Origin: Marinobacterium stanieri
GTDB lineage: Bacteria; Pseudomonadota; Gammaproteobacteria; Pseudomonadales; Balneatricaceae
Direction: 5' to 3'
NCBI RefSeq assembly: GCF_900155945.1
Contig: NZ_FTMN01000005.1
Location: 186,001 to 250,000 of the forward strand
DNA length: 64,000 bases
The first letter of the stretch is position 1. Each line of letters opens with the position of its first letter. Shown piece after piece: positions 53,158 through 62,345 of the stretch. Made by a program: the position numbers and the translations under genes. The notes below the pieces were generated by a model. It saw nothing but the letters and a program-made list of their open reading frames with translations, made no database searches and was not told where the DNA came from.

Positions 53158-54254
53158 TGCTGTGCGCCTCCAGCGGCCACTTCCTGCAGTGCTTCAACCG
53201 CCTGGCCGGGCACAACGCGGTGCAGACCCCGGTTCAGCAGTTGCTCTCCCTGGCCCAGTGCACCGCTGATGTAGGCACTTTCTTCGGTACTGTGCAGAAT
53301 GCGCACATCCCGTGCCTCGACCTGATTACTGTCACTGACGACGTAGACCTGCCAGAGGCCGCGCACGCTGTCGGTCAGGGCACTGATGGGCACCCAATAG
53401 CCGGATTCCGGGCGGTATTCGGGCAGTTGTAACCGCACCAGTGTGCCCTGGGGCAGGTTAAGTGGCTCTGTTGGCCGGAAACGGGCCTGAAGGGTACGGC
53501 TCATGGGAGCCAGTTCGGCCCCCACCTGAATCAGGTCAACGCTGAGGGTGCGTTTGCCTGCTTCCAGGGTATAGGTCTGCCCGGTTTGCAAACGCGTTGC
53601 CTGCTCGGGTGGCAGGCCGATGGTGAACTCGGTGCCGGATTCACTGAGCAACTGCAGCACCGGCTGCCCCGCAGACAGCACCATGCCTTCATCGGCCAGG
53701 CGCTGGCCGACACGGGCATCAAAGGGGGCGATCAGCACGGCTTTTTCCTGCTGCAGGCGGTTACGCGCCAGGTTGCTGCTGATCACGGCCATGGCGGCCT
53801 TGAGAGCATCGACTTCCGCTTCCAGCTCATCCCGGTTCTGGGTGGAGGCATAGCCGCGCTGTTCCAGTGCGCCCAGTCGTTCCAGGCTGGTGCGTGCCAG
53901 TCGCAAGCGGGCCTGTGTTTCCTGCTGCTGCGCCTTGAGTCGCTGCACTTCGGTATCCAGCAACTGGGTGTCGAGCCAGGCCAGCTGCTGGCCGGCTTTG
54001 ACGTAGTCACCGCTATCGACCGCGATCGTTTTCAGCTTGCCGCGGGTCTCGAATCCCAGTGCGGAATTCTGTGCCGCTTCGACACGGCCGGCGTAGGTAT
54101 GAATCAATTCAAATCCGGGGCTGGGCTCCAGTGCCTGGGTGCTGACGGCCAGAGGTCGTGCGGTTGCAGCCGTTTCCTCTGCTTCCTGGCAGCCGCTCAA
54201 CAGCAGCAAACTGCTGAGTAAAACAAAAAGGTTGATCGATGCGGGCATCTTCAT
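53154..54254 (-). CDS. RND efflux periplasmic adaptor lipoprotein
   Basis: 366 aa from the ATG at 54254; the ORF extending to 54821 reads through the operator and the TetR gene and is spurious. Lipobox LLLLSGC at the N-terminus gives a lipid anchor. HlyD-type order: lipoyl half (HTYAGRVEAAQNSALGFETRGKL), coiled-coil hairpin (RLKAQQQETQARLRLARTSLERL), lipoyl half (VLIAPFDARVGQRLADEGMVLSAGQPVLQL), beta-barrel and membrane-proximal domain. Bridges the permease to an outer-membrane channel encoded elsewhere. Divergent from the TetR gene. Confidence 0.92.
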   Translation of the reverse strand: MKMPASINLFVLLSSLLLLSGCQEAEETAATARPLAVSTQALEPSPGFELIHTYAGRVEAAQNSALGFETRGKLKTIAVDSGDYVKAGQQLAWLDTQLLDTEVQRLKAQQQETQARLRLARTSLERLGALEQRGYASTQNRDELEAEVDALKAAMAVISSNLARNRLQQEKAVLIAPFDARVGQRLADEGMVLSAGQPVLQLLSESGTEFTIGLPPEQATRLQTGQTYTLEAGKRTLSVDLIQVGAELAPMSRTLQARFRPTEPLNLPQGTLVRLQLPEYRPESGYWVPISALTDSVRGLWQVYVVSDSNQVEARDVRILHSTEESAYISGALGQGEQLLNRGLHRVVPGQAVEALQEVAAGGAQQ

Positions 54255-54277
54255 GGTTGTATTCCGGCTATAATTGT

Positions 54278-54327
54278 AACTAGACCTGTGAGTCCAGTTT
54301 AGTTTTATAAAACTGGACTGTCTAGTT
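54278..54327. promoter_or_regulatory. Nested palindromes between the pump genes and tetR, candidate operator
   Basis: Outer pair AACTAGAC (54278-54285) / GTCTAGTT (54320-54327); inner pair AGTCCAGTTT (54291-54300) / AAACTGGACT (54310-54319). The two are perfectly symmetric about the same centre (near 54302-54305), giving a 50-bp dyad that covers the promoters of both divergent transcripts. Most likely two TetR dimers bind here. Confidence 0.65.
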
Positions 54328-54353
54328 TGATATGTTTTTGTCGGGAGAAAGAT

Positions 54354-54953
54354 GTGAGACCCAGCAGTGCAGCCAAACGGGAGCAAATTCTCGAAGCGGC
54401 TTCGACGCTTTTTGTACAGAACGGATTCACCGACACCAGCATGGAGATGGTGGCTCAGGAAGCGGGCGTGTCCAAGCAGACCGTATACAGCCACTTTGGC
54501 AACAAGGATGAGCTGTTTATGGCGGCTATCCAGTGTAAGTGTCAGCGCTATGAGCTGGCGGACCTTTGTGCCGCAACCGAGGGCAGCCTGCGTGATCGCC
54601 TGCTTGTGATCGGACGGGGATTTATCCGTCTGCTGTTGTCTGAAGAGGCACGACAGGTACACAAAACCTGCATTGCCCAGGTCGATACACAGCCGCAGGC
54701 GGCGGTGCTGTTTTTTGAGGCCGGACCACGGGTGGTGATGGCTGCATTGACGGAGATGCTGGAGCGAGAGTGTCGGGCCGGCCAGATTCACGCCGACAAC
54801 CCGCGCCATGCCGCGATTCAATTGCTGATGATGTGGCAGGGCGAAGCCAAGATGCGTTCAGAACTGGGTATTGAACCCCAGTTGAGCGATGACGAAATCG
54901 ATACCTATATTGTCAGCTGCGTGGATCTGTTCCTGCGCGGCTATGCCCCCTGA
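54354..54953 (+). CDS. TetR/AcrR-family repressor of the adjacent RND pump
   Basis: About 199 aa from the GTG at 54354, which follows GGGAGA; an upstream TTG at 54327 lies in the operator. HTH: KREQILEAASTLFVQNGFTDTSMEMVAQEAGVSKQTVYSHFGNKDELFMAAI. The C-terminal half is a ligand-binding domain of the AefR-like type (QAAVLFFEAGPRVVMAALTEMLERECRAGQI). Divergent from the adaptor-permease pair over a symmetric operator, so local repression and autoregulation are likely. Confidence 0.92.
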   Translation: MRPSSAAKREQILEAASTLFVQNGFTDTSMEMVAQEAGVSKQTVYSHFGNKDELFMAAIQCKCQRYELADLCAATEGSLRDRLLVIGRGFIRLLLSEEARQVHKTCIAQVDTQPQAAVLFFEAGPRVVMAALTEMLERECRAGQIHADNPRHAAIQLLMMWQGEAKMRSELGIEPQLSDDEIDTYIVSCVDLFLRGYAP

Positions 54954-55016
54954 TATCGTCTACTGAACCACCTCCGCATTCATTACCTATACTGCAGGTA
55001 ATAGCGGAGGTGTCCC

Positions 55017-56375
55017 ATGTCTATCCTGCGGCACGTGCTGGTGTGTCTGCTGTGCTGGAGTTCCCTGTCGGCTTTGCCCCTGGTGCAGGCGGCTGCAGCC
55101 GATACCCCTGAGCATGCGGTCTGGGTACTGCGTCTTGAGGGAGTAGTGGGCCCGGCCAGTGCCGATTATCTGGTAAGGGGGCTGGAGCAGGCCGCCCAGT
55201 CCGGTGCCCGGGCGGTGGTGATCGAAATAGATACGCCGGGCGGGCTGGATCTGTCCATGCGGCAGATGATCAGTGCCATTCTGGCCGCACCCATGCCGGT
55301 AATCGGCTACGTTACCCCCGGTGGAGCCCGTGCGGCCAGCGCCGGTACCTACCTGCTGTACAGCTGCCATGTTGCCGCCATGTCGCCTGCCACCAATCTG
55401 GGAGCCGCGACACCTGTCAGTCTGGGCGCCACGCCTGGCCCTCAACCCTCATCTGAACCCGATTCCGAGTCTGACCAGCCCCCAGCGGGCAATGCCATGC
55501 AGCGCAAGATCATCAACGACGCCGTGGCCTATATTCGTGGTCTGGCCGAGTTGCGTGGGCGCAATGCCGACTGGGCGGAACAGGCGGTGCGTGAGGGCCG
55601 CAGCCTGAGTGCTTCGGCAGCACTGGAGTTGAATGTGATCGACCTGATTGCACCGGATAGAACGGCGTTGCTCACCCGCTTGCAGGGCCGCGAGGTCAGT
55701 CTGGCTGGCCAGACGCTCAAACTGAATCTGGCGGATGTTCCGCAATATGAATACTTGCCGGACTGGCGCAATGAGTTCCTGGCCATTATCACCAACCCCA
55801 ATGTGGCCTACCTGCTGATGCTCATTGGCATCTACGGTTTGATCTTCGAATTTTCCAACCCGGGCTTCGGGGTACCGGGTGTGCTGGGTGTGATCAGTCT
55901 GCTGGTGGCGCTCTATGCCTTTCAGGTACTGCCGATCAGCTATGCCGGCCTGGGTCTGATGCTGTTGGGGGTAGGGCTGATTCTGGCGGAAGCCTATGCT
56001 CCCAGCTTCGGCATCCTTGGCATTGGAGGCTCCATCGCCTTCGTGGTGGGCTCGATCATGCTGATGGATACCGAACTGCCTGCCTACCGTATTGCCTGGC
56101 CGATGATTCTGGCCTTCGGGCTGGGCTCAATGGCCGCAGCCTTTGCCGTGGTGTTGATGGCGCTGCGCGCACGCCGCCAGCCGCAATCCATTGGTGTGGA
56201 TGCGGCGCGAGGGCAGCAGCTGAGCGTTGAGGTCTGTCGTGATGACCAGGCGCTGGTGCGTTTTGAAAGCGAGCTTTGGCCGGTCCGGTCAGAGCAGTCT
56301 TTGCAACCGGGCGACCGGGTGCGAGTGGTCGGCAGTGCCGGCCTGCATCTGATCGTGGAAAAGCTGGAGACCTGA
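55017..56375 (+). CDS. NfeD-family membrane serine protease (long form)
   Basis: 452 aa. Signal peptide, then a ClpP-fold protease domain: [33 protein letters not shown], with the catalytic Ser in [22 protein letters not shown]. Four membrane helices follow from about residue 255, then a C-terminal OB-fold NfeD domain ([26 protein letters not shown]). Long NfeD proteins process stomatins in archaea. The slipin gene begins directly after the stop, so this is the conserved NfeD-slipin pair for membrane quality control. Confidence 0.92.
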   Translation: MSILRHVLVCLLCWSSLSALPLVQAAAADTPEHAVWVLRLEGVVGPASADYLVRGLEQAAQSGARAVVIEIDTPGGLDLSMRQMISAILAAPMPVIGYVTPGGARAASAGTYLLYSCHVAAMSPATNLGAATPVSLGATPGPQPSSEPDSESDQPPAGNAMQRKIINDAVAYIRGLAELRGRNADWAEQAVREGRSLSASAALELNVIDLIAPDRTALLTRLQGREVSLAGQTLKLNLADVPQYEYLPDWRNEFLAIITNPNVAYLLMLIGIYGLIFEFSNPGFGVPGVLGVISLLVALYAFQVLPISYAGLGLMLLGVGLILAEAYAPSFGILGIGGSIAFVVGSIMLMDTELPAYRIAWPMILAFGLGSMAAAFAVVLMALRARRQPQSIGVDAARGQQLSVEVCRDDQALVRFESELWPVRSEQSLQPGDRVRVVGSAGLHLIVEKLET

Positions 56376-56376
56376 T

Positions 56377-57171
56377 ATGTTCGGTTTTCCCTATTTCATC
56401 ACCACCTTGGTGGTGCTAGCGATTCTGCTGCTGCTCTCCATGTTCCGCATTCTGCGTGAATACGAGCGCGGCGTTATTTTCCTGCTGGGGCGTTTCTACC
56501 GTGTCAAAGGCCCCGGTCTGATCATTGTTGTTCCCATCATCCAGCAGATGGTGCGTGTGGATCTGCGTACACTGGTAATGGATGTACCCACTCAGGATGT
56601 TATCTCGCGCGATAACGTGTCGGTGCGCGTCAATGCGGTGATCTATTTCCGTGTGGTCGACCCGGAGCGGGCCGTCATCCATGTGGAAAACTATCTTGAG
56701 GCGACCAGCCAGTTGTCCCAGACCACGTTGCGTTCGGTATTGGGCCAGCACGAGCTGGATGAAATGCTGTCGGAACGTGACCAGCTGAACTCGGATATCC
56801 AGAAGATCCTCGATAAACAGACGGACGCCTGGGGGATCAAGGTAGCCAACGTCGAGATCAAGCATGTGGATCTGGACGAGAGCATGGTGCGTGCGATTGC
56901 ACGTCAGGCTGAAGCCGAGCGCTCACGTCGTGCCAAGGTGATTCATGCCCTGGGTGAGCAGGAAGCCTCGGAAAAACTGCTCAATGCTGCGCAAACCCTG
57001 TCGCAACAACCCCAGGCGATCCAGTTGCGCTATATGCAGACGCTCACCGAAATTGCTGGCCAGAACAGTCATACGATCGTGTTCCCGTTGCCGGTCGATA
57101 TGTTTAGCCAGCTCGGTGATATCCTGAAGAAACCCGATATCAAAGAGCCGGAGCAGAAGGCGGGTTCATGA
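56377..57171 (+). CDS. Slipin / stomatin-like SPFH membrane protein
   Basis: 264 aa: one N-terminal helix ([20 protein letters not shown]), then the SPFH domain ([65 protein letters not shown]), a helical coil ([24 protein letters not shown]) and C-terminal oligomerisation region. Starts 1 base after the NfeD stop, so translation is coupled. Slipin rather than QmcA by pairing with long NfeD. Confidence 0.93.
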   Translation: MFGFPYFITTLVVLAILLLLSMFRILREYERGVIFLLGRFYRVKGPGLIIVVPIIQQMVRVDLRTLVMDVPTQDVISRDNVSVRVNAVIYFRVVDPERAVIHVENYLEATSQLSQTTLRSVLGQHELDEMLSERDQLNSDIQKILDKQTDAWGIKVANVEIKHVDLDESMVRAIARQAEAERSRRAKVIHALGEQEASEKLLNAAQTLSQQPQAIQLRYMQTLTEIAGQNSHTIVFPLPVDMFSQLGDILKKPDIKEPEQKAGS

Positions 57172-57285
57172 AAAAGGTGGCTGTTTGCCGTATATTGGAT
57201 TGATCTAATATTCTTGTAATGTCGCCAAAGCAGCTCATAATCATCCAGTAATTGAGCGTACAGGGCTAGCACAGGGGAATTCAGT

Positions 57286-59076
57286 GTGGACGAATCTCGG
57301 CAACAGGAAGTGGACCTCAGTCTGCATGAGTTGGACCATATTCTCGGTCTGCAGCAGCGCATCTGCGGGTTGGTCGCGTCGGCAACGCCTTATCTTGAGG
57401 TGATTGATGAAACCTGCCGTATGGCCGAGCGCCTGTTGCCGGGTTCGGTGGCGTCATGCATGCACCTGGACCCTGATACCGGGTTGATGAGTGTGATATC
57501 AGCCCCCAGTGTGCCCGAAGCCGGTATCGAACGCCTCAGCCAGCTGCGCCCCGGCCCCGAGGGCGGCTCCTGCGGCAACGCCGTGTTTCATAACGAACCC
57601 GCCTATGTGCAAAACACCTTTGAAGACCCGAGCTGGAAAGGGTTACGCAGCCTCGCGGTGGACTTTAATCTTTGCGCCTGCTGGTCGGTGCCGGTACGGG
57701 ATGACCTTGGCACCGCCATAGGCTCATTCGCCCTGTCATCCTTTGAGCACCGCACGCCCTCGGCATTTCACAAGCGCCTGCTGGAAGTGGGGGCCGCGCT
57801 GGTGGCCATTGTGCTGGTGCGCCATGCCCAGCAGCAACGGCTGGAAGATGAGAAGGACGCTCTGATCGAACAACTGGGCCGTGATGCCCTTACGGGCCTG
57901 CCCAACTCACAAAGCCTGATCCGTACCCTGCGCGAAGTGCCAGCGACCTCGGCACTGATTCTGTTGAACCTGAATAACCTGGGCTTGATCAATACCCGCT
58001 ACGGGCTGGAAACCGGTGACCGGCTGTTACAGGCCTTCGCCAGCACCCTGTCGGGTATTGCCGGCAGCGGCCGCCTGTTTCGAGGCAGCGCTGATCAGTT
58101 CGCCCTCTATTATGATCATTTGGACGACCCCGCCGCCGAGCTGGAACGCCTGCGTCAGCATTTCTTTGGCGAGCCGGTGTGCCTGCAGGAGATGAAGTTC
58201 TACCTGACCTTTAACGCCGGTGTCGCTACCGGGGGCGAGGATCTGCTGCGCCGGGCGATGGTGGCGCTGAAGCAGGCTCGCCTGCGTGGCAAGAACGCCA
58301 CCAGCCTGTATCAACCGGATACGGACCAGCCGGCCCTGCAACAACAGGTAGATTACATTGGCTGGAGTGTGCGCTTGCATGAAGCCCTGCGCACGGGGGG
58401 CGTGCGTGCCTGGTACCAGGGCATTCGGGATAACAGCAGCGGCGAGATCCATAAATGGGAAGCGCTGGTGCGTTTGGAGCATGGCGGGGAAGTGTTCGGG
58501 CCGGGGCAGTTTCTGCCGGTGGCCGAACTCATCGGCCTGATGCCGGCGATTACCCGTGCCGTGATCGATCAGGCGGCCGAGCGTTTGGCCGTGCAGGCGG
58601 GGTGCATCTCGGTGAATATCACCGAAACCGATCTGGAGTTGGGCTACCTGCCGGACTTTCTGGAGCGCACTCTGCAGACACGTGGGGTATCACCCGAGCG
58701 TCTGATTCTGGAAATACATGAAGGTATCAGCAGCGGCAGCAAACAAACCTATATCGAACAGCTGCAGCAGTTGAAACGGCGCGGCTATCAGTTGGCCATT
58801 GATGACTTTGGCACCGAGTACTCCAACTTCGAGCGCATCCTCGAGCTGGAGATCGACATGATCAAGGTAGATGCGAAGTACATCCGCAACATCCATCAGG
58901 ATGCCACCAGTTATGAAATCGTGCGTGCCATGGTGTTCTTTGCCCAGAACGCCGGTATCCGCACGGCAGCAGAATTTGTTCACTGCGCCGAGGTACAGGC
59001 CGTGGTGGAAGCGCTGGGTATCGATGAATCCCAGGGCTTCCTGTTCAGCGAGCCCGCGCCCCAGCCTCAGGCATAA
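57286..59076 (+). CDS. GAF - degenerate GGDEF - EAL c-di-GMP phosphodiesterase
   Basis: 596 aa, GTG start after AGGGGAA. GAF domain about 25-190 (LEVIDETCRMAERLLPGSVASCMHLDPDTGLM, PGPEGGSCGNAVFHNEPAYVQN). The GGDEF domain is degenerate: RGSADQFAL replaces GGDEF, so no cyclase activity is expected. The EAL domain retains EALVRL, the Asn in NITETD, EIHEG, DDFGTEYSN, Lys in IKVDAKYI, and SQGFLFSEP, so hydrolysis of c-di-GMP is likely. Cytoplasmic; ends 14 bp from the convergent XRE gene. Confidence 0.9.
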   Translation: MDESRQQEVDLSLHELDHILGLQQRICGLVASATPYLEVIDETCRMAERLLPGSVASCMHLDPDTGLMSVISAPSVPEAGIERLSQLRPGPEGGSCGNAVFHNEPAYVQNTFEDPSWKGLRSLAVDFNLCACWSVPVRDDLGTAIGSFALSSFEHRTPSAFHKRLLEVGAALVAIVLVRHAQQQRLEDEKDALIEQLGRDALTGLPNSQSLIRTLREVPATSALILLNLNNLGLINTRYGLETGDRLLQAFASTLSGIAGSGRLFRGSADQFALYYDHLDDPAAELERLRQHFFGEPVCLQEMKFYLTFNAGVATGGEDLLRRAMVALKQARLRGKNATSLYQPDTDQPALQQQVDYIGWSVRLHEALRTGGVRAWYQGIRDNSSGEIHKWEALVRLEHGGEVFGPGQFLPVAELIGLMPAITRAVIDQAAERLAVQAGCISVNITETDLELGYLPDFLERTLQTRGVSPERLILEIHEGISSGSKQTYIEQLQQLKRRGYQLAIDDFGTEYSNFERILELEIDMIKVDAKYIRNIHQDATSYEIVRAMVFFAQNAGIRTAAEFVHCAEVQAVVEALGIDESQGFLFSEPAPQPQA

Positions 59077-59090
59077 CCCTGGAAACCGGC

Positions 59091-59690
59091 TTACTGGTCG
59101 TCGTAGTGGATGACCGAGAGCAGCTGTATGGGCACTTCCAGCAAGACTTCAGGGCCGTGCGGAATCTCGGCATCGAAGGAGAGTGCATCCCCCGGTCCCA
59201 TATCGTATAGATGGTTGCCGTGACGGTAGCGAATCTTCCCCTGTAATAGATAGATGAACTCCTGCCCCGGATGCGAAAAGGTGGGGAACACCTCGCTGGC
59301 ATCATCCATGGTGATCAGGAAAGGCTCGTAGCTTTTCTTCTTGCCGCGGTGGTAGCTCAGCAACTGGTAGGTGTGGCCTTTCTCGGTACCGCGCCGGACC
59401 ACTTCCATCCCTTCACCAGCCTTGGTCAGCTGAGCTGTCCCTTCGGGACGGTCGTAATCGGTGAACAGCTGTGAAATCGGCAGGCCGATGGCATCGCAGA
59501 GGCGACTCAGCGTATCCAGACTGGTGGACACCTGGGCGTTCTCGATTTTACTCACCATGCCCTGGCTGAGACCGGCGATACGCGCTACATCAATTATCTT
59601 CAAACCCTGCTCGGTGCGTTTGCTTTTCACCCGCATGGCGATGTACGACTCCAGGCGCAATCTTGGGCTGTCTTCTTCTTTTTCTTTCAT
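59091..59690 (-). CDS. XRE-cupin transcriptional regulator
   Basis: 199 aa from the ATG at 59690 (MKEKEEDSPRLRLESYIAMR); the frame open farther upstream is unlikely. HTH: LKIIDVARIAGLSQGMVSKIENAQVSTSLDTLSRLCDAIGLP. C-terminal cupin: TFSHPGQEFIYLLQGKIRYRHGNHLYDMGPGDALSFDAEIPHGPEVL, a small-molecule or metal pocket. Divergent from purU-soxBDA with two operator-like repeats between, so it probably controls that operon and itself in response to a betaine/sarcosine intermediate (inference). Confidence 0.9.
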   Translation of the reverse strand: MKEKEEDSPRLRLESYIAMRVKSKRTEQGLKIIDVARIAGLSQGMVSKIENAQVSTSLDTLSRLCDAIGLPISQLFTDYDRPEGTAQLTKAGEGMEVVRRGTEKGHTYQLLSYHRGKKKSYEPFLITMDDASEVFPTFSHPGQEFIYLLQGKIRYRHGNHLYDMGPGDALSFDAEIPHGPEVLLEVPIQLLSVIHYDDQ

Positions 59691-59785
59691 ACTCGCATGC
59701 TCCTTTTTTGTGCGGTCTGAACAGCTTTGGTGCGTTTTTGCAGGGCAAAAATGGCACCGGACCGGCACAATCCTGTTAGCGGGTA

Positions 59786-59806
59786 AATATTCCTATCAGG
59801 AAATAT
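59786..59806. promoter_or_regulatory. Operator-like repeat, copy 1 (regulator-proximal)
   Basis: TTCC and GGAA around TATCA, inside a 21-bp AT-flanked near-palindrome. It agrees with copy 2 (59911-59931) at 17 of 21 positions. About 100 bp upstream of the XRE-cupin start. Confidence 0.55.
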
Positions 59807-59910
59807 AGTTTCACAAGCCTTGATTTTACGGCCCTTTCACCCGAATCGAATCTTTTTTTTAACGCAAAGTGCAAAGTTGGCAAAGTGATTGCTTTTACCT
59901 TGGTGAAATA

Positions 59911-59931
59911 AATTTTCCCATCGAGAAATAT
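59911..59931. promoter_or_regulatory. Operator-like repeat, copy 2 (purU-proximal)
   Basis: Second copy in the same orientation, 17/21 identical to copy 1, ending 11 bp before the purU ATG. That is a position where bound protein would block initiation or, with copy 1, allow looping (centres 125 bp apart). Confidence 0.55.
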
Positions 59932-59942
59932 GGACCAAGGTC

Positions 59943-60815
59943 ATGGCTATCGAAACGCAAAACGCACGTAAATACCGCTTAACCGTCTCTTGCCCCGACA
60001 AGGTGGGTATCGTGGCCGCCGTTACCCAGTTCTTCGCCTCTCATAATGGCTGGATCAGTGAAGCGCACCAGTTTGCCGATACCGAAAACTGCCAATTCTT
60101 CATGCGCTATGAAGTCTTGGCGGACTCTCTGCCTTTCTCACTTGATGAGTTGAAAGCGAAATTCGCGCCACTTGGCGATGAATTCGACATGCAGTGGCAG
60201 ATTACCGACTCCGCACAGCGCAAGCGTATTGTGCTGATGGTATCAAAAGAAGCCCACGCTTTGTCTGATCTGCTTTACCGCTGGCGCTCCGGGGAGATGA
60301 ATATCGACATCCCCTGCGTCATCTCCAACCACGATGTGCTGCGTTCCTATGTTGAATGGCACGGTATTCCTTTCGTGCATGTGCCGGTGGACATGAGCAA
60401 CAAGGAGCCGCACTTCCAGGCTGTGAAAGAGCAGATCGCTGCTGCCGAAGCAGATGCCATCGTGCTGGCCAAGTACATGCAGATCATCCCGGAAGAGCTG
60501 TGCGAGCTTTACCCAAGCCGCATCATCAACATCCATCACAGTTTCCTGCCGTCCTTCATCGGTGCCCGTCCCTATCACCAGGCGGCCGAGCGTGGCGTGA
60601 AGCAGATCGGTGCCACCTGTCACTACGTGACCTCCGAGCTGGATGCCGGTCCGATCATCGAACAGGACGTCCACCGCGTGACGCATCACAACACCACCGC
60701 CGACATGGTGCGTCTGGGTAAGGACGTAGAGAAGGCCGTGCTGTCCCGTGGCCTGCGTTACCACATCGAAGACCGTGTCCTGGTACGCGGCAACAAAACT
60801 GTTGTTTTTGCCTAG
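59943..60815 (+). CDS. purU: Formyltetrahydrofolate deformylase
   Basis: 290 aa. N-terminal ACT domain (YRLTVSCPDKVGIVAAVTQFFASHNGWISEAHQF), then the formyltransferase fold: VSKEAHALSDLLYRW, ISNHDVLRSYVEWHGIPFVHVPV, and the catalytic set in NIHHSFLPSFIGARPYHQAAERGVKQIGATCHYVTSELDAGPIIEQDV. Releases formate from 10-formyl-THF, recycling THF loaded by sarcosine oxidase encoded next. First gene of the operon. Confidence 0.95.
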   Translation: MAIETQNARKYRLTVSCPDKVGIVAAVTQFFASHNGWISEAHQFADTENCQFFMRYEVLADSLPFSLDELKAKFAPLGDEFDMQWQITDSAQRKRIVLMVSKEAHALSDLLYRWRSGEMNIDIPCVISNHDVLRSYVEWHGIPFVHVPVDMSNKEPHFQAVKEQIAAAEADAIVLAKYMQIIPEELCELYPSRIINIHHSFLPSFIGARPYHQAAERGVKQIGATCHYVTSELDAGPIIEQDVHRVTHHNTTADMVRLGKDVEKAVLSRGLRYHIEDRVLVRGNKTVVFA

Positions 60816-60824
60816 GAGAATCCC

Positions 60825-62066
60825 ATGCCCTGGCGCCTGCTCAAATACGGCCTCAAGTCGTCACATAACGAGCCCCGGTTCTTTCCTGAAGCCAAGCCGC
60901 TCAAATCTCATTACGACGTAGTGATCATTGGCGGCGGCGGGCACGGCATGGCCTGTGCCTACTACCTGGCGAAGGAACATGGCATCACCAATGTTGCGGT
61001 ACTGGAACAGGGGTATATCGGTGGTGGTAACACGGGTCGTAATACCACCATCGTGCGCTCCAACTATCTGACACCGGAAGGGGTCAAGTTTTACGACACC
61101 AGTCTCAACCTGTTTGAAGACCTGGCCGATGACTTCGACCTCAACATCTTCTACTCAACCCGTGGCCACTTCACCCTGGCCCACACCGACAGCGCCATGC
61201 GCACCATGCGCTGGCGTGCCGAGGTGAACAAGCACCACGGCATCGAATCGGAAGTGGTGGACCGGGACTTCATCGCCAAGGAAGTCCCCTACATGGACCT
61301 GGACTGTGCCGGTACCCATCCGGTGATGGGCGCGCTTTATCACGCACCCGGCGCAGTGGCGCGCCATGATGCCGTCGCCTGGGGCTATGCCCGCGGCGCT
61401 TACAATCGCGGTGTCGAGATTCACCAGAAAACCCGTGTTACCAGTATCCGTACTCAGGGTGACAAGGTGACCGGCGTGGAGACTGATCGCGGCTTTATCA
61501 GCTGCAACAAGGTGGTCTCCATGGTGGCCGGTTCTACACCGCGCATCACCTCCATGCTGGGGCTGGAAACACCGATCGAGATCTTCCCGCTGCAGGCCTG
61601 TGTGTCCGAGCCGGTGAAGCCGTTCATGGACACCATCGTGGTCTCCGGCAGCCTGCACGTCTATGTCAGCCAGTCGTCTCGCGGCGAGATGGTGATGGGT
61701 GCCTCGGTAGATCCGTCGGTACTGCATTCCACCCGCTCCAGCTTCAACTTTGTTGAAGGCCTGACCGACCAGATGATCGACCTCTTCCCGTTCATGAGCC
61801 GCATGAAAGTGATGCGCCAGTGGGCCGGCATGAGCGACATCACCCCTGACTTTGCCCCGATCATGGGTAAAACGCCCATCGACGGTTTTTACCTGGATGC
61901 CGGCTGGGGAACCTGGGGCTTCAAGGCCACGCCGGTCAGCGGCAAGACCATGGCCTGGACCCTGGCCAACGACCGCAACCATGAACTGATTGAACCCTTC
62001 CGCCTGTCCCGCTTCACCGACTTTGAACTGGTCGGTGAGAAGGGCGCAGCGTCGGTCGGGCACTGA
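60825..62066 (+). CDS. soxB: Heterotetrameric sarcosine oxidase, beta subunit
   Basis: 413 aa. FAD-binding VVIIGGGGHGMACAYYLAKEHGITNVAVLEQGYIGGGNTGRNTTIVRSNYL is the SoxB N-terminus after the RLLKYGLKSSHNEPRFF leader. The C-terminal GMSDITPDFAPIMGKTPIDGFYLDAGWGTWGFKATP completes the DAO-type fold. Oxidises sarcosine to glycine with methylene-THF or formaldehyde release. AGGAGA ribosome-binding site 9 bp after purU. Confidence 0.96.
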   Translation: MPWRLLKYGLKSSHNEPRFFPEAKPLKSHYDVVIIGGGGHGMACAYYLAKEHGITNVAVLEQGYIGGGNTGRNTTIVRSNYLTPEGVKFYDTSLNLFEDLADDFDLNIFYSTRGHFTLAHTDSAMRTMRWRAEVNKHHGIESEVVDRDFIAKEVPYMDLDCAGTHPVMGALYHAPGAVARHDAVAWGYARGAYNRGVEIHQKTRVTSIRTQGDKVTGVETDRGFISCNKVVSMVAGSTPRITSMLGLETPIEIFPLQACVSEPVKPFMDTIVVSGSLHVYVSQSSRGEMVMGASVDPSVLHSTRSSFNFVEGLTDQMIDLFPFMSRMKVMRQWAGMSDITPDFAPIMGKTPIDGFYLDAGWGTWGFKATPVSGKTMAWTLANDRNHELIEPFRLSRFTDFELVGEKGAASVGH

Positions 62067-62078
62067 GGAGAGGGGACG

Positions 62079-62345
62079 ATGAAAGTATTCGACTGTCCCG
62101 TGATTGGCCCCCGGCCGATCAGCGAATTTGATTACATCGGTGAAGTCCGTCGCCCGCCGATGGATGCCGACGAGCCCACCTGGGCCGCGTATGTCTTCAA
62201 CCGTCAGGGTGCGCCGGGCCTGCTGCGCGAGTGGTGGTATCACCGTCCGACCGGGCGCTGGTACGTCATGGAACGCGACACCCTGAAGGATGAAGTGGTG
62301 CGGTTTATCGATCTGGAGGAGGTGCGTTATGACATCCCGGCTTGA
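62079..62345 (+). CDS. soxD: Sarcosine oxidase, delta subunit
   Basis: 88 aa. The N-terminus MKVFDCPVIGPRPISEFDYIGE corresponds to the SoxD zinc-binding start CPxCGxRxxxEF. Here only one Cys (FDCPVIGPR) is present, so the usual zinc ligands are largely lost. LLREWWYHRPTGRWYVMERDT is the conserved C-terminal part. Overlaps soxA by 17 bp. Confidence 0.92.
   Translation: MKVFDCPVIGPRPISEFDYIGEVRRPPMDADEPTWAAYVFNRQGAPGLLREWWYHRPTGRWYVMERDTLKDEVVRFIDLEEVRYDIPA

Noticed and set aside
54255-54821. N-terminal extension of the RND adaptor frame
   Set aside because: It reads antisense through the operator and the TetR gene; the lipoprotein signal starts at 54254.
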